A stretch of DNA of 64,000 nucleotides, taken from the NCBI GenBank assembly GCA_963789565.1, contig CAWBKX010000002.1:2914001-2978000 (forward strand). The letters are read 5' to 3'. Under the pieces are notes generated by a model, which made no database searches, was not told the DNA's origin, and was given only the letters and a program-made list of their open reading frames with translations. The position numbers and the translations under genes were made by a program. This document shows, one piece after another, positions 9,082-17,575 of the stretch (position 1 is the first letter of the stretch; the number at the start of each line of letters is the position of its first letter). The DNA comes from CALAGB01 sp963789565 (lineage in GTDB: Bacteria > Chloroflexota > Chloroflexia > Thermomicrobiales > Thermomicrobiaceae).

Positions 9082-9930
9082 CTATTCAGGTTCCACACCC
9101 TTCGCCCGAAGCTCCTCGATGTCGTGTTCGGCATCCTGGTATTGCCGCCGCAGCACCGGCAATCGCTCGCGTGCACGCTCCATATCCGCCATCACGTCGT
9201 TCCGTTCATCCACCAATCGTGCCGCCGCGGCGTCGATCTCCTGGCGCTTCCAGTTGAGCTCGACACACGCAGGACAGCGCCCAAGTGGATCGAGCCAACC
9301 GCCACATTCGTCACACGGACGGACGAGGTCGGCGAGCGTTAGATCGGGTAACGCCGCCTCGTCCAACGAATGACGTAGCGCTTCGTTGGCGATGATCGAC
9401 AGGCTGTTGGTCAGATGGCTGGCCAACTGCTCTTTGACACTCTGATTCAGGCCGGTGGGAACCAGCTTCAGTGCATCGCCGGAAACCCGCGCCAGCTTTG
9501 GCAGGGCCAGTTGATGGCCGCGTTCGGCCCAATCTAGCTCTTCCCGAAACAGGAACTCAGCGGATCCCACACGAAGGGCGATCTCGGCGGGGTCGGTTGA
9601 CTCGACATCGATCTCGATGGGAGTGGCGGGAAGTTCGACATCCGGAGTTGCTCCTCGTTCCGCCCGGAGAGATGCCAGGTCCTCTTCAGCTTGACCGATC
9701 GCGTCATTCAACTGCTCGAGGCGTTCGGTCCAGCGGTTTCGCGGCATGAACGCCGTCTCGGCTTCGGCGATGTCGTACTCGATGTTCGAGTGGCGTGTCA
9801 GCAGGCGCGCGAGCCGTCGTCGCTCGGCATCGCGAATCGGGATTGTTGCCGAACCGCTCTGACGCTGGTCGGAACCAGATTGATCGGGATCTTGGTGACG
9901 ATCGCGGCGCCAAAATGAGAAGCGCTGCAT
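9082..9930 (-). CDS. Zn-ribbon and coiled-coil protein of unknown function
   Basis: 282 residues, not recognised as a named family. It starts with a basic stretch (FWRRDRH). A first charged helical segment covers about residues 32-95, a middle domain about 105-190, then a zinc ribbon CDECGGWLDPLGRCPAC (about 213-229), then a C-terminal coiled coil rich in Glu, Arg and Ala to the end. There is no signal peptide or membrane segment. AAGGA precedes the ATG. It lies 33 nt downstream of the M50-like membrane protease gene, so the two are probably co-transcribed and may work together. Confidence 0.7.
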   Translation of the reverse strand: MQRFSFWRRDRHQDPDQSGSDQRQSGSATIPIRDAERRRLARLLTRHSNIEYDIAEAETAFMPRNRWTERLEQLNDAIGQAEEDLASLRAERGATPDVELPATPIEIDVESTDPAEIALRVGSAEFLFREELDWAERGHQLALPKLARVSGDALKLVPTGLNQSVKEQLASHLTNSLSIIANEALRHSLDEAALPDLTLADLVRPCDECGGWLDPLGRCPACVELNWKRQEIDAAAARLVDERNDVMADMERARERLPVLRRQYQDAEHDIEELRAKGVEPE

Positions 9931-9963
9931 GAAGCCATCCTTCCGGGGTGCTGGAATGTGCGC

Positions 9964-10974
9964 TCAGGGGTGTTCGACGGGTTGCTGGATCTCGCTCATG
10001 TCCCAGGAATCAACCGCGTCGAGCGCATCTCTAAGCGCCGGGATCACCTTGGCGGTCGTCGGGATTCCTTGAATAATGGCGACCGGTTTCTGGAGAGCTT
10101 GCCCGTCTGGTTCAAGATGCCGAACCGCCCCATGGATCTCGATGTGGCGTGGTCCCCTCGTCACCGCATAGGCGGCGACGACTCGACCGTAGCCCCCGCT
10201 GACCCAATGGAGCGACACGCCCGCGGCCACGTCGCCCTGAGCGCCGGATACGACGCGCAGCGGGTGTTTCCAGCTCGACGCCAGCGTCTCACCCGCGTTG
10301 AGCAGTTCGTTGGCCGCTTGCTGCAGCGAGATGCGACGCATCGAATCGGCCGCGAGTCCGGTACGAGTGGCATAGATTGCCCGGCCCCAGTCGCTGCGCC
10401 AAATGAGGAACGCCGCGATAAGGATGCCAGCATGAATCACGAGTGTGGCGTCGCTGAGGAGCGGTGTATCGCCACTGTAGATCTGCGACCAATCTCCACC
10501 CGCGCCGGCAACGAGATCGAGGAGCGGGTAGAAGACCAGCGAATTGGCGATGCTGATCACGCCGAAGATGAAGAGGACGTAGTTGATTGGCGGTCTACGC
10601 GGCCAAAGGACCGGTATGGCGATAGCGATCAAGCCCAGGACGACACTGACGATATTTCCGGAGAGGGCGATCCAGAAGACCTGAGCGTTGGTCAGGAATC
10701 CCGCGTACTCGACGAATCCATAGAAGAAGTACCAGCCGTAGCCGGTGACCTTCGCGCCGAAGCTGATGACGGTGACGGCGTGACCAAGCTCGTGGAAGAC
10801 CACACTGAGCGGCAGCAGGATGAAAAATGCCGCTTCGCTGAGCCGCTGACGGTCGCTTGGGGTAAAGTCATCATCGAAGGTGTCATGCCAGTTACGGATG
10901 ACGGAGATGAGTGTTCGGATCGAAACCAGGCCCAGCAGGATGCCTGTGACGATCATGAAGCTGGGCGTAAACAC
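9964..10974 (-). CDS. M50-like membrane metallopeptidase
   Basis: 336 residues from the GTG at 10972-10974, supported by GAGGAG upstream. An N-terminal membrane segment is followed by HELGH near residue 62, the HExxH zinc motif of site-2 protease-like M50 enzymes. At least four more hydrophobic segments follow to about residue 190 (FWIALSGNIVSVVLGLIAI, INYVLFIFGVISIANSLVFY, LVIHAGILIAAFLIW). NSLVFYPLLDL supplies a possible third zinc ligand, the Asp of the NxxPxxxLDG-type motif. The C-terminal 130 residues are soluble and unassigned. It could process a membrane-bound regulator. The downstream Zn-ribbon/coiled-coil protein is the obvious partner to test. Confidence 0.75.
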   Translation of the reverse strand: MFTPSFMIVTGILLGLVSIRTLISVIRNWHDTFDDDFTPSDRQRLSEAAFFILLPLSVVFHELGHAVTVISFGAKVTGYGWYFFYGFVEYAGFLTNAQVFWIALSGNIVSVVLGLIAIAIPVLWPRRPPINYVLFIFGVISIANSLVFYPLLDLVAGAGGDWSQIYSGDTPLLSDATLVIHAGILIAAFLIWRSDWGRAIYATRTGLAADSMRRISLQQAANELLNAGETLASSWKHPLRVVSGAQGDVAAGVSLHWVSGGYGRVVAAYAVTRGPRHIEIHGAVRHLEPDGQALQKPVAIIQGIPTTAKVIPALRDALDAVDSWDMSEIQQPVEHP

Positions 10975-11042
10975 GTGAGCAACTCCTCATCTTGAACCGG
11001 ATCAAATTGTAGCACTGGCCAATTCCAGGCGATGAGGTGGCG

Positions 11043-11987
11043 ATGGAGATTGACCGCGACGGCGACATGCTGGCGATCGAGACGCTGGAAGACAGTATCT
11101 GGTACGCCGACAATCTCGACGTATTAGCACGCGTGCCCGATGGATCGATCCCGCTGATTTACATCGATCCGCCGTTCAACACCGGCAAGACGCAGTCCCA
11201 CACGCGTCTTCGCACCGTCCGCGACCCGGATGGGGATCGCACCGGATTTCAAGGTCGCCCATATCGCACGACACGCCTCGGTACGCACTCCTACGTCGAC
11301 TTCTTCGACGACTATCTGGCCTTTCTCGAGCCGCGATTGATCGAGGCACATCGTGTCCTCGCGCCTGACGGCACAATCTACGTCCATCTCGATTATCGCG
11401 AGGTCCACTACGTCAAAGTGCTGCTTGATGGGATCTTCGGGCGGCAGTGCTTCCTCAACGAAGTCATCTGGACTTACGACTTTGGGGGTCGCTCGCGCCG
11501 TCGCTGGCCCGCCAAGCACGACAATATCCTCGTCTACGTCAAATCACCGGATGCGCACGTCTTCAATGCCGCCGACATCGATCGCGTCCCCTACATGGCC
11601 CCGGGATTGGTCGGTCCGGAGAAGGCAGCGCGCGGTAAGTTGCCGACTGACACCTGGTGGCAGACGATCGTGGCGACCAGCGGGAAGGAACGGACCGGCT
11701 ATCCGACGCAGAAGCCGCTGGCGATCGCGCGGCGCATCATTCAAGCCTCATCACATCCTGGGGATCTTGTGCTCGATTTTTTCGCTGGGAGCGGAACGAC
11801 CGGGGTCGCGGCACGAGAGTTGGGGCGACGCTTTCTGCTGGTCGACGACAATCTTGACGCGTTGAACGTGATGCAGCGGCGTTTTGCCGATGCCGGTGAC
11901 GTCAGCTTCCTGGGGTATGATGCCCGCGCGGGAGGGGACGGACCCGTTGAACAACGTGCCGAGGGGAAGGAAAGCACCACAACGTGA
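11043..11987 (+). CDS. Site-specific DNA methyltransferase (N4/N6, beta class)
   Basis: 314 residues from the ATG at 11043, just after GAGGTGGCG. The order of motifs is that of beta-class amino-methyltransferases. Motif IV comes first (IYIDPPFNTGKTQ near residue 41). TYDFGGRSRRRWPAKHD then lies mid-protein, and PTQKP and the AdoMet-binding motif FAGSGTTG come near the C-terminus. It would methylate adenine (N6) or cytosine (N4) in duplex DNA. No restriction subunit or endonuclease lies nearby, so it is an orphan methyltransferase. Its stop overlaps the GTG of the threonine aldolase gene. Confidence 0.85.
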   Translation: MEIDRDGDMLAIETLEDSIWYADNLDVLARVPDGSIPLIYIDPPFNTGKTQSHTRLRTVRDPDGDRTGFQGRPYRTTRLGTHSYVDFFDDYLAFLEPRLIEAHRVLAPDGTIYVHLDYREVHYVKVLLDGIFGRQCFLNEVIWTYDFGGRSRRRWPAKHDNILVYVKSPDAHVFNAADIDRVPYMAPGLVGPEKAARGKLPTDTWWQTIVATSGKERTGYPTQKPLAIARRIIQASSHPGDLVLDFFAGSGTTGVAARELGRRFLLVDDNLDALNVMQRRFADAGDVSFLGYDARAGGDGPVEQRAEGKESTTT

Positions 11988-13019
11988 GCAACATTATTGA
12001 TCTACGCGGCGACTGGGCCGCGCCACCGACGGCGGCGATGCGTCAGGCGATGGCCGAGGCGGAAGTCGGAGACGACAACTCGCATGAGGATCCGACAGTC
12101 CTTCAACTGGAGGAGATGTCGGCCGACAATGCTCGGCAAAGAGGCGGCCATCTTCGTACCGAGCGGCACCATGGGGAATTTGGTTTCAATCCTGAGCCTG
12201 GCTGAGCATGGCACCGAAGTCATCGCGGGCGACAAAGCGCATTCAGTCGTCTACGAACGAGGTGGCATGGCGGCGGTCGGCGGACATCCGATACGCACCG
12301 TTCCGAACGATCGATTCGGAGGACTGGATCCGCTTCTGATAGCCGCCGCGGTACGCCCGGAGAACATCCACTTTCCCAAGACCGGACTGCTCTTGCTCGA
12401 GAACACGCACAACCTGTGTGGCGGCACGGTGGTGCTGCCCGAACGGATGCGTGAGCTGGCGGACATCGCACATAGCCATGGATTTCCCGTGCATCTGGAC
12501 GGCTCGCGCATCTTCAACGCGTCTGCGGCGCTTGAGAAGCCTGTGTCGGAACTGGTGAGGGACGTCGACACCGTCACCTTCTGCCTCTCGAAGGGACTGG
12601 CCGCCCCGGTCGGCTCAATGATCGCCGGGACGACTGAGACGATCGCCATCGCACGGCAGAAGCGCAAGCTGCTTGGTGGTGGAATGCGACAGGCGGGCGT
12701 AATTGCCGCCGCGGGCGTGGTGGCATTGAAGCAGATGGTCGCGCGGCTGCCCGAAGATCACGCGCACGCACGCCGATTGGCCGAGGGGATGGCCGAACTT
12801 CCCTACGTCTCGATCGACCTCGAGACTGTCCAGTCGAACATCGTCTTCTTCGATGTCAAACCGCCGTTGTTGGGTGAGCAGGTCGCCGAGCGGCTGCGCA
12901 ATGCTGGTGTCAGGTTGACTGCATTCGGTGGTCCCACGTTGCGGTTCGTGACGCACTACGCCATCAGCGATGCGGACGTCGAGCGCGTGCTCCTCATCAT
13001 GCGGGACATTCGGAGCTGA
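11984..13019 (+). pseudogene. ltaE: Low-specificity L-threonine aldolase, frameshifted
   Basis: The GTG at 11984 overlaps the methyltransferase stop (GTGA). The first frame gives a typical aldolase N-terminus (IIDLRGDW, AAMRQAMAEAEVGDD, EDPTVLQLEEMSAD). Homology continues in the +1 frame from MLGKEAAIFVPSGTMGN. Deleting one A of the AA at 12128-12129 restores one frame of 344 residues, the normal family length. The PLP region is intact (LENTHNLCGGTVV, HLDGSRIFNA, and CLSKGLAAPVGS with the Schiff-base lysine). The usual DLRSDT motif reads DLRGDW, which is unusual. The enzyme would cleave threonine or allo-threonine to glycine and acetaldehyde. It is either a recent pseudogene or a sequencing error. 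Confidence 0.85.
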
Positions 13020-13077
13020 TTCGGAGCGACCACTCAAGCGAATCGGCGATCGAATAATCAGAATGGAAAATGAATAG

Positions 13078-14334
13078 ATGGACGATCTCGAGAAGAATGC
13101 CTTTGAACTGGTCGACGGAAAGACCGACCAGATCCTGGAGCGATTCCGGACCGTTATTGGCGTCAATACCACCGTTCCTCCGGGAAAGAATTACGACACA
13201 CTGCTCGATTTGATCGAACCTGAGTTCAAGCGATTGGGGTTCGAGACCGAGCGCGTCACGATTCCGGATGAGCTCATCAAGACCATCCCGCTGCCATTGG
13301 AGGGACCGCGCGTCAACCTGGTGGCGCGTCGTGGCCACGGGGGTGAGCCGGTCACGATCTACGCGCACATGGACGTCGTGCCGATCGAAGAAGGCTGGAA
13401 GCACGACCCGTTCGGCGCGGAGCTCGAGGACGGCAAGATCTACGGTCGCGGTACGGCCGACATGAAAGGTGCCATCGCGTCGCTGATCACCGCGATCGAG
13501 ACGATGGACGAAGCAGGTATCACTCCCAACTACGATCTGATCGTCTGCCTGTGCACCGACGAGGAAATTGGCGGGTATCCCGGTATCTGGCATCTCGCCA
13601 AAGAGGGCTACGTCAAGGGTCACATGCTGTGTCTCGAGGGCGGCCAGGAGGCGCGTATCGGCCTGGCTTCGGCCGGGGCGGTGGACGTGACCATCACCAC
13701 GATCGGGCGGAGCGCCCACTCTGGGTCGAATTATCTGGGCGTGAACGCCATCGACTGCATGCTGCCGATCATGAACGAGCTGGCGCAGCTCAAGACCGAC
13801 GTCGAGGGACGTGAGTCGACCGTCCTGGGCGTCCAGCACGAACAGGCGCGTTCGCGCTACATGACGCCCATGTTCAACTTCTCCATCATCCACGCAGGAG
13901 TGAAGTCGAACATCGTTCCAGCAACGTGCACCCTCCTGATCAATCGCCGCTACATCCCTGAAGAAGACTACGATCAGGTGACGGGCGAAATTGTCGAGGC
14001 GGTCGAGCGAGGTAAGGCCAAGAGTGACGTGCTCGACGTCAAGGTGGAATTCTTCCACGTTTATCCAGCGATGAAGCTGATTCCGGGTCCGCACATGCGC
14101 AAAATGCAAGAATCCATGATGCTGGTCCATGGATACACGCTGGAAGACTTCACCGCCGCGGGGGCGTCCGGATCGACCGATATGGCCAACGTGCAACAGG
14201 AGCTCGGCTGGGACGACATTCCGTTTTGCGGTCCAGGACGCATGGCCAGCCGTGCCCACGGCGCCGACGAGTTCGTCGAGCTCGAGGACGTCAAAGCGCA
14301 CATCAAGGAGCTGATTCACTACCTGGCATTCTGA
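13078..14334 (+). CDS. M20 family metallopeptidase (ArgE/DapE/acetylornithine-deacetylase-like)
   Basis: 418 residues. Zinc ligands and catalytic residues follow the M20 pattern: AHMDVVP (His97, Asp99), GRGTADMKGA (Asp128), CTDEEIGG (Glu162 catalytic, Glu163 ligand). A dimerisation domain follows, with GRSAHSG near residue 215. A final His in RAHGADEFV near residue 397 completes the site. These enzymes hydrolyse N-acyl or peptide bonds of small substrates in the cytoplasm. The exact substrate is unknown. The ribosome site is weak. It follows the aldolase gene by 58 nt. Confidence 0.87.
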   Translation: MDDLEKNAFELVDGKTDQILERFRTVIGVNTTVPPGKNYDTLLDLIEPEFKRLGFETERVTIPDELIKTIPLPLEGPRVNLVARRGHGGEPVTIYAHMDVVPIEEGWKHDPFGAELEDGKIYGRGTADMKGAIASLITAIETMDEAGITPNYDLIVCLCTDEEIGGYPGIWHLAKEGYVKGHMLCLEGGQEARIGLASAGAVDVTITTIGRSAHSGSNYLGVNAIDCMLPIMNELAQLKTDVEGRESTVLGVQHEQARSRYMTPMFNFSIIHAGVKSNIVPATCTLLINRRYIPEEDYDQVTGEIVEAVERGKAKSDVLDVKVEFFHVYPAMKLIPGPHMRKMQESMMLVHGYTLEDFTAAGASGSTDMANVQQELGWDDIPFCGPGRMASRAHGADEFVELEDVKAHIKELIHYLAF

Positions 14335-14392
14335 CGTCGGCCTATTGGCTGTGAACCAACGGCGACCTGCAACACAATCGAATGGGGGCGCG

Positions 14393-14914
14393 ATGCGCGT
14401 TGGGTATCTAACGGGACAAAGAGTCTATCTGAGGCCGCTGAACGAAGAGGATCAGGAGACTGCCACCGCTTGGTTTGATAGCCCGTTCCCGATCAACGGA
14501 ACGCGCGCCAAGACCTTCCTCGAGGAGGAGCGTGAGGACTGGTACAGCAACAGCTTTTTGGCACTCGCCGTGGTTCGGTCTGAGGACGATGAAGTGGTTG
14601 GTGGCATGACCTTCAGCACGCAGGACCGTCGCGTAGCGGCCGTACGGTTTCATATGGCACCGGCTTTGAACGATGCCGACGAGCTGCGCTCTGAAGCGGT
14701 CCGCATCGTCGTCCCATGGCTGCGCGACGAGCATGAGTTGATGGTGGTGCGTCTGAGTCTCCCAGCTGACCAGCACGAATCGATTCGGGCAGCGGAGGAG
14801 CTTGGCATGCAGCCGAGTGTGCGCTTGCGGGAGTGGTTCGCAAGAGGCGGTACGCGCGTCGACAGAATCGTCTACGAGTCCTTGAACCGTCGTTGGGAGG
14901 TGCAGAATGCGTAA
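14393..14914 (+). CDS. GNAT-like protein, possibly catalytically degenerate
   Basis: 173 residues from the ATG at 14393, which follows a G-rich stretch. A TTG at 14345 would add an unsupported 16 residues. The N-terminus GQRVYLRPLNEED is the RimJ/RimL-type GNAT beginning and is nearly repeated in the next gene. The core has two beta strands with acidic turns (ALAVVRSEDDEVVGGMTF). The expected R/Q-x-x-G-x-G/A acetyl-CoA loop is not evident; the equivalent stretch reads NDADELRSEAVR. It may be a non-catalytic partner of the following GNAT, which it overlaps by 8 nt. Confidence 0.75.
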   Translation: MRVGYLTGQRVYLRPLNEEDQETATAWFDSPFPINGTRAKTFLEEEREDWYSNSFLALAVVRSEDDEVVGGMTFSTQDRRVAAVRFHMAPALNDADELRSEAVRIVVPWLRDEHELMVVRLSLPADQHESIRAAEELGMQPSVRLREWFARGGTRVDRIVYESLNRRWEVQNA

Positions 14915-15497
14915 CCCGATTCTCATCGGCGAACGAGTCTACATTCGACCACTCGAGGAGAGCGACGCGCAGACGCTGGCGGATATCTACGCCTCGGAGA
15001 CCGAGACGTTCATGCAGCGTGGACGAACGCCGGTGGGCGTGCTGGGCTGGAAGAAGATGATCCGCGATCTTCACAAGACACAGCCGCCAAGTGACATCGA
15101 TTTCGCGGTGTGTCTCATCGAGAACGATCAGTTGATTGGTTTCAATGGCGTGGTGGACATCGACTGGGTCAATCGGACAGGCGAGACCGAAAGCGATTTC
15201 GGACCGGCAGAGATCCGCAGCCAGGGCTATGGAACTGACGCCAAACACCTCTTGCTGGAGTATTGCTTCGACGTCATTCAGTTACACGTGTTGCAGTCAA
15301 TTGTGTTCGAGACCAACACTCGCAGTGCGGCGGCGGTCTCGAAGCAGGGGTATCGGCTAGCTGGACGACTGAAGTACGACGAGCTGAAGGACGGCGTCTT
15401 CAGAGACGCACTCGTCTTCGATCTCAAGCGCGAGGATTGGATCGAGGCGCGAGACGCCTGGCGAGCTCGGCAGTTGGAGCGGAAACAGGGCAGCTAG
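14907..15497 (+). CDS. GNAT family N-acetyltransferase
   Basis: 196 residues, with GGGAGG just before the ATG. RimJ/RimL-type GNAT: GERVYIRPLEESD at the start, FAVCLIENDQLIGF mid-protein, and the acetyl-CoA pyrophosphate loop in EIRSQGYGTDA near residue 107. The C-terminal motif NTRSAAAVSKQGYRLAGRL is typical. It acetylates an amino group of an unknown substrate. It is translationally coupled with the preceding GNAT-like gene. Confidence 0.85.
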   Translation: MRNPILIGERVYIRPLEESDAQTLADIYASETETFMQRGRTPVGVLGWKKMIRDLHKTQPPSDIDFAVCLIENDQLIGFNGVVDIDWVNRTGETESDFGPAEIRSQGYGTDAKHLLLEYCFDVIQLHVLQSIVFETNTRSAAAVSKQGYRLAGRLKYDELKDGVFRDALVFDLKREDWIEARDAWRARQLERKQGS

Positions 15498-15578
15498 TTT
15501 GTAGGGTGTGCATCCGGGGAGGCGGGTACCCGCTCGCGGGTGTTGTCCTTCCGAAGTGCAGATGTGGCGAACGCACGC

Positions 15579-15599
15579 GGGAGAACACAAGGTTCTCCC
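15579..15599. repeat. Palindromic element between convergent genes
   Basis: GGGAGAAC (15579-15586) pairs perfectly with GTTCTCCC (15592-15599) over a 5-nt loop. A second small hairpin, ACCCGC/GCGGGT, lies near 15528-15541. The site is between the ends of the convergent GNAT and PIG-V-like genes and may end both transcripts. The minus-strand sequence resembles the hairpin at 8980-9002, including the TTGTG loop. Confidence 0.5.
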
Positions 15600-15633
15600 C
15601 TGCATCATCGCGACGGTCGCGGGCTGCGACGCC

Positions 15634-16911
15634 TCAGGCCACCCAGAACCAGGTGCTGAACTGGGTCAGCAATCCAATCAGCTGGATCACAAAGAGGATC
15701 ATCACCACGCTGAAGACGTAGCGTCTTCGCGTCAGCATTGCCATGGCGATGAAGAATGGGAAGAGCACGATCATGAAGCGCGGAATCGACATCAGCGGAT
15801 GGACCTGCGACGGTGTGAAGAGTGGAAGGGTGAAGACCGCGAGCGAGTAAAGGCTGTAGGCGCCACGCACTTTCCAGAGTGTGAAGATCAGAATTGGGAT
15901 GAAGGCGAGGAAGATGAAGAGGTCATACGACTGGCTCTCGGCGAACGAGAGGCGCAGGTTTGGATTGGTGAGCGTTCCCCAGGATGGCGAGTTGACCAGC
16001 CAGGAGAGCCAGGTCAGGTCGAGCTTATGGAACTCCGCCTGCAGGGTTGTCCAGGGCATCGCCTTGTAGCGCGCCCAGCCCTTTTGGGCGGAGAGCATCA
16101 GCAGCGGATCTCCCCAGATGTTGTCGAGCTGGAACATAAAGAGCAGGGGCGATAGCGCTCCAACGCCCACTTTGACACCCGGAGCCCACCACTCTTTCGG
16201 CTTCCACCCATATTGCCGCACGATGAAAACGGCGAGCGGAATCAGGATCAACACGCCGGTATTGCGGGTGAGCCCGGCCAGCGCAACGGCAATGGCGGCG
16301 CGCGTCCATTGCCCTTTTCTCCCGTAATAGACGGCCGCCACCGTCACCAACAAGAAGAGCGACTCGGTGTACATGGCCGAGAAGTAGAACGCGGTGGGGA
16401 AGAACGCCAAGAGCCACAAGGCGCGTCGGGCGATCGTCTCGTCGTAATCGATCTTGATGAGTCGATAGAGCAGGATGAGGGCGAACAGGAACGCCACATT
16501 CGAGATCAGGATGCCAACGACCGCCGTGTTCCAACCGGTGATTTGCGCGCCGAGCCAGAGTAACAGTGGATAGAGCGGCCAGAACGCGGCGCTCGCCTGA
16601 TAGATGCCGTAGCCGTAGTTGGCAAGCAGCGAATACCAGTAGCCGTCCCAATTGCGGAGAGGCTGAACGAGATAGTGCTCGAGACCGGTCATCCCCCCGA
16701 GCCGGTACTGAATTGCCGGCACCTCTCGCAGCGAGTAGAAGTGCGAAATGGCGTAGGCGGCGAAGACAAAGACGAAGATCGTATGAACGCCGAAGACGAT
16801 GAGTGGCACGCGATTGGCCCACACCACGTCGATTGCTGCATTGAGCGAGATGGATAAGCGGGATCGGGTGGGGCTGAGCGCCTCTGCCCTGGACGACTGC
16901 ATTATGCGCAT
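15634..16911 (-). CDS. PIG-V-like membrane mannosyltransferase
   Basis: 425 residues with about ten hydrophobic segments. RNWDGYWY near residue 88 and FFPTAFYFSAMYTESLFL near residue 175 are the acidic loop and YTESLF-type signature of the PIG-V/GPI mannosyltransferase II-like family. This family also occurs in bacteria, where it is thought to use polyprenyl-phosphate sugars. The conserved C-terminal segment VHPLMSIPRFMIVLFPFF supports it. Two ATGs (16909 and 16900) are possible. The first has GGAAGAGGT upstream, at a long distance. It is a monocistronic leftward gene; the acceptor is unknown. Confidence 0.8.
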   Translation of the reverse strand: MRIMQSSRAEALSPTRSRLSISLNAAIDVVWANRVPLIVFGVHTIFVFVFAAYAISHFYSLREVPAIQYRLGGMTGLEHYLVQPLRNWDGYWYSLLANYGYGIYQASAAFWPLYPLLLWLGAQITGWNTAVVGILISNVAFLFALILLYRLIKIDYDETIARRALWLLAFFPTAFYFSAMYTESLFLLVTVAAVYYGRKGQWTRAAIAVALAGLTRNTGVLILIPLAVFIVRQYGWKPKEWWAPGVKVGVGALSPLLFMFQLDNIWGDPLLMLSAQKGWARYKAMPWTTLQAEFHKLDLTWLSWLVNSPSWGTLTNPNLRLSFAESQSYDLFIFLAFIPILIFTLWKVRGAYSLYSLAVFTLPLFTPSQVHPLMSIPRFMIVLFPFFIAMAMLTRRRYVFSVVMILFVIQLIGLLTQFSTWFWVA

Positions 16912-17179
16912 CTGCGAGCGACGACCTCTTCCGTGTTCAGGTGATGTCCCAGTGCTCCGTCCGGCCGAAGACGGTGGCAGCCGAAATCATGCCACGATAC
17001 GCAACCATACGTACGAAAGAGCGCTCCGGATCGAAATCCGGCCGAAGTGTATAATCGAACGAACGGGCGTCGCGGCAACGAAGCCGCGTTGTCCAGCAAA
17101 CCAAAGCGCGGACCTAATGAGGAGTGCTATCCCGTTAATGGGGGAAAGTATTACCGGTAGATAGAAAGTGACGGGTGCC

Positions 17180-17428
17180 ATGAGTCGAGCGTGGGAAGAT
17201 CCTTCCCGATCGCAGACGGCGCCGTCTACGCAGGAATCCGGTGAACTCCACCTTGGTTGTTCGATGTTACGTCGCACTCAACTGGTTCTCAAAGGCAAGA
17301 GCCGTCCGGTGATGCGATGCTCTCTTGGATACTCAGTTCAGACTGGCGAGGAAGCAGAACGCTGTCTCGCCGTCGAGGGCGCGCACGAGTGTTGGCACAT
17401 GTTTCCGACGAAGAACGGTACGTCGTAG
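17180..17428 (+). CDS. Small cysteine-containing protein of unknown function
   Basis: 82 residues from the ATG at 17180; a GTG at 17168 would add four. A disordered N-terminus (Ser/Thr/Gln) is followed by LHLGCSMLRR and then the pattern C-x8-GEEAERC-x8-HECW. The spaced cysteines with an acidic turn and a terminal Cys-Trp look like a small metal-binding or redox fold. Neither start has a strong ribosome site. A TATAAT lies at 17050-17055, about 125 nt upstream. It is convergent with yebC. I recognise no named family. Confidence 0.45.
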   Translation: MSRAWEDPSRSQTAPSTQESGELHLGCSMLRRTQLVLKGKSRPVMRCSLGYSVQTGEEAERCLAVEGAHECWHMFPTKNGTS

Positions 17429-17506
17429 GCATCGAATCTGGGGTGCTGTTGAATCGAACACATCGTAGGCAGGCCGCCTGACCGATCAAGGTTTGGCAAT
17501 AGACAA

Positions 17507-17531
17507 CGAGGGGCGGAATCACCGCCCCTCG
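17507..17531 (-). terminator. Bidirectional terminator downstream of yebC
   Basis: CGAGGGGCGG (17507-17516) and CCGCCCCTCG (17522-17531) form a perfect 10-bp stem with a 5-nt loop. Read leftward it is followed by TTGTCTATT, fitting termination of yebC. It could also end the convergent small gene. Confidence 0.7.
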
Positions 17532-17575
17532 TGTGCGTTCGACGCATCACGACCTTCAGATTCACAGTAGCCCAA

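Noticed and set aside
12997..14319. 440-codon frame antisense to the M20 peptidase gene
   Set aside because: It covers the same DNA as a gene with all zinc and catalytic residues and has no supporting ribosome site.
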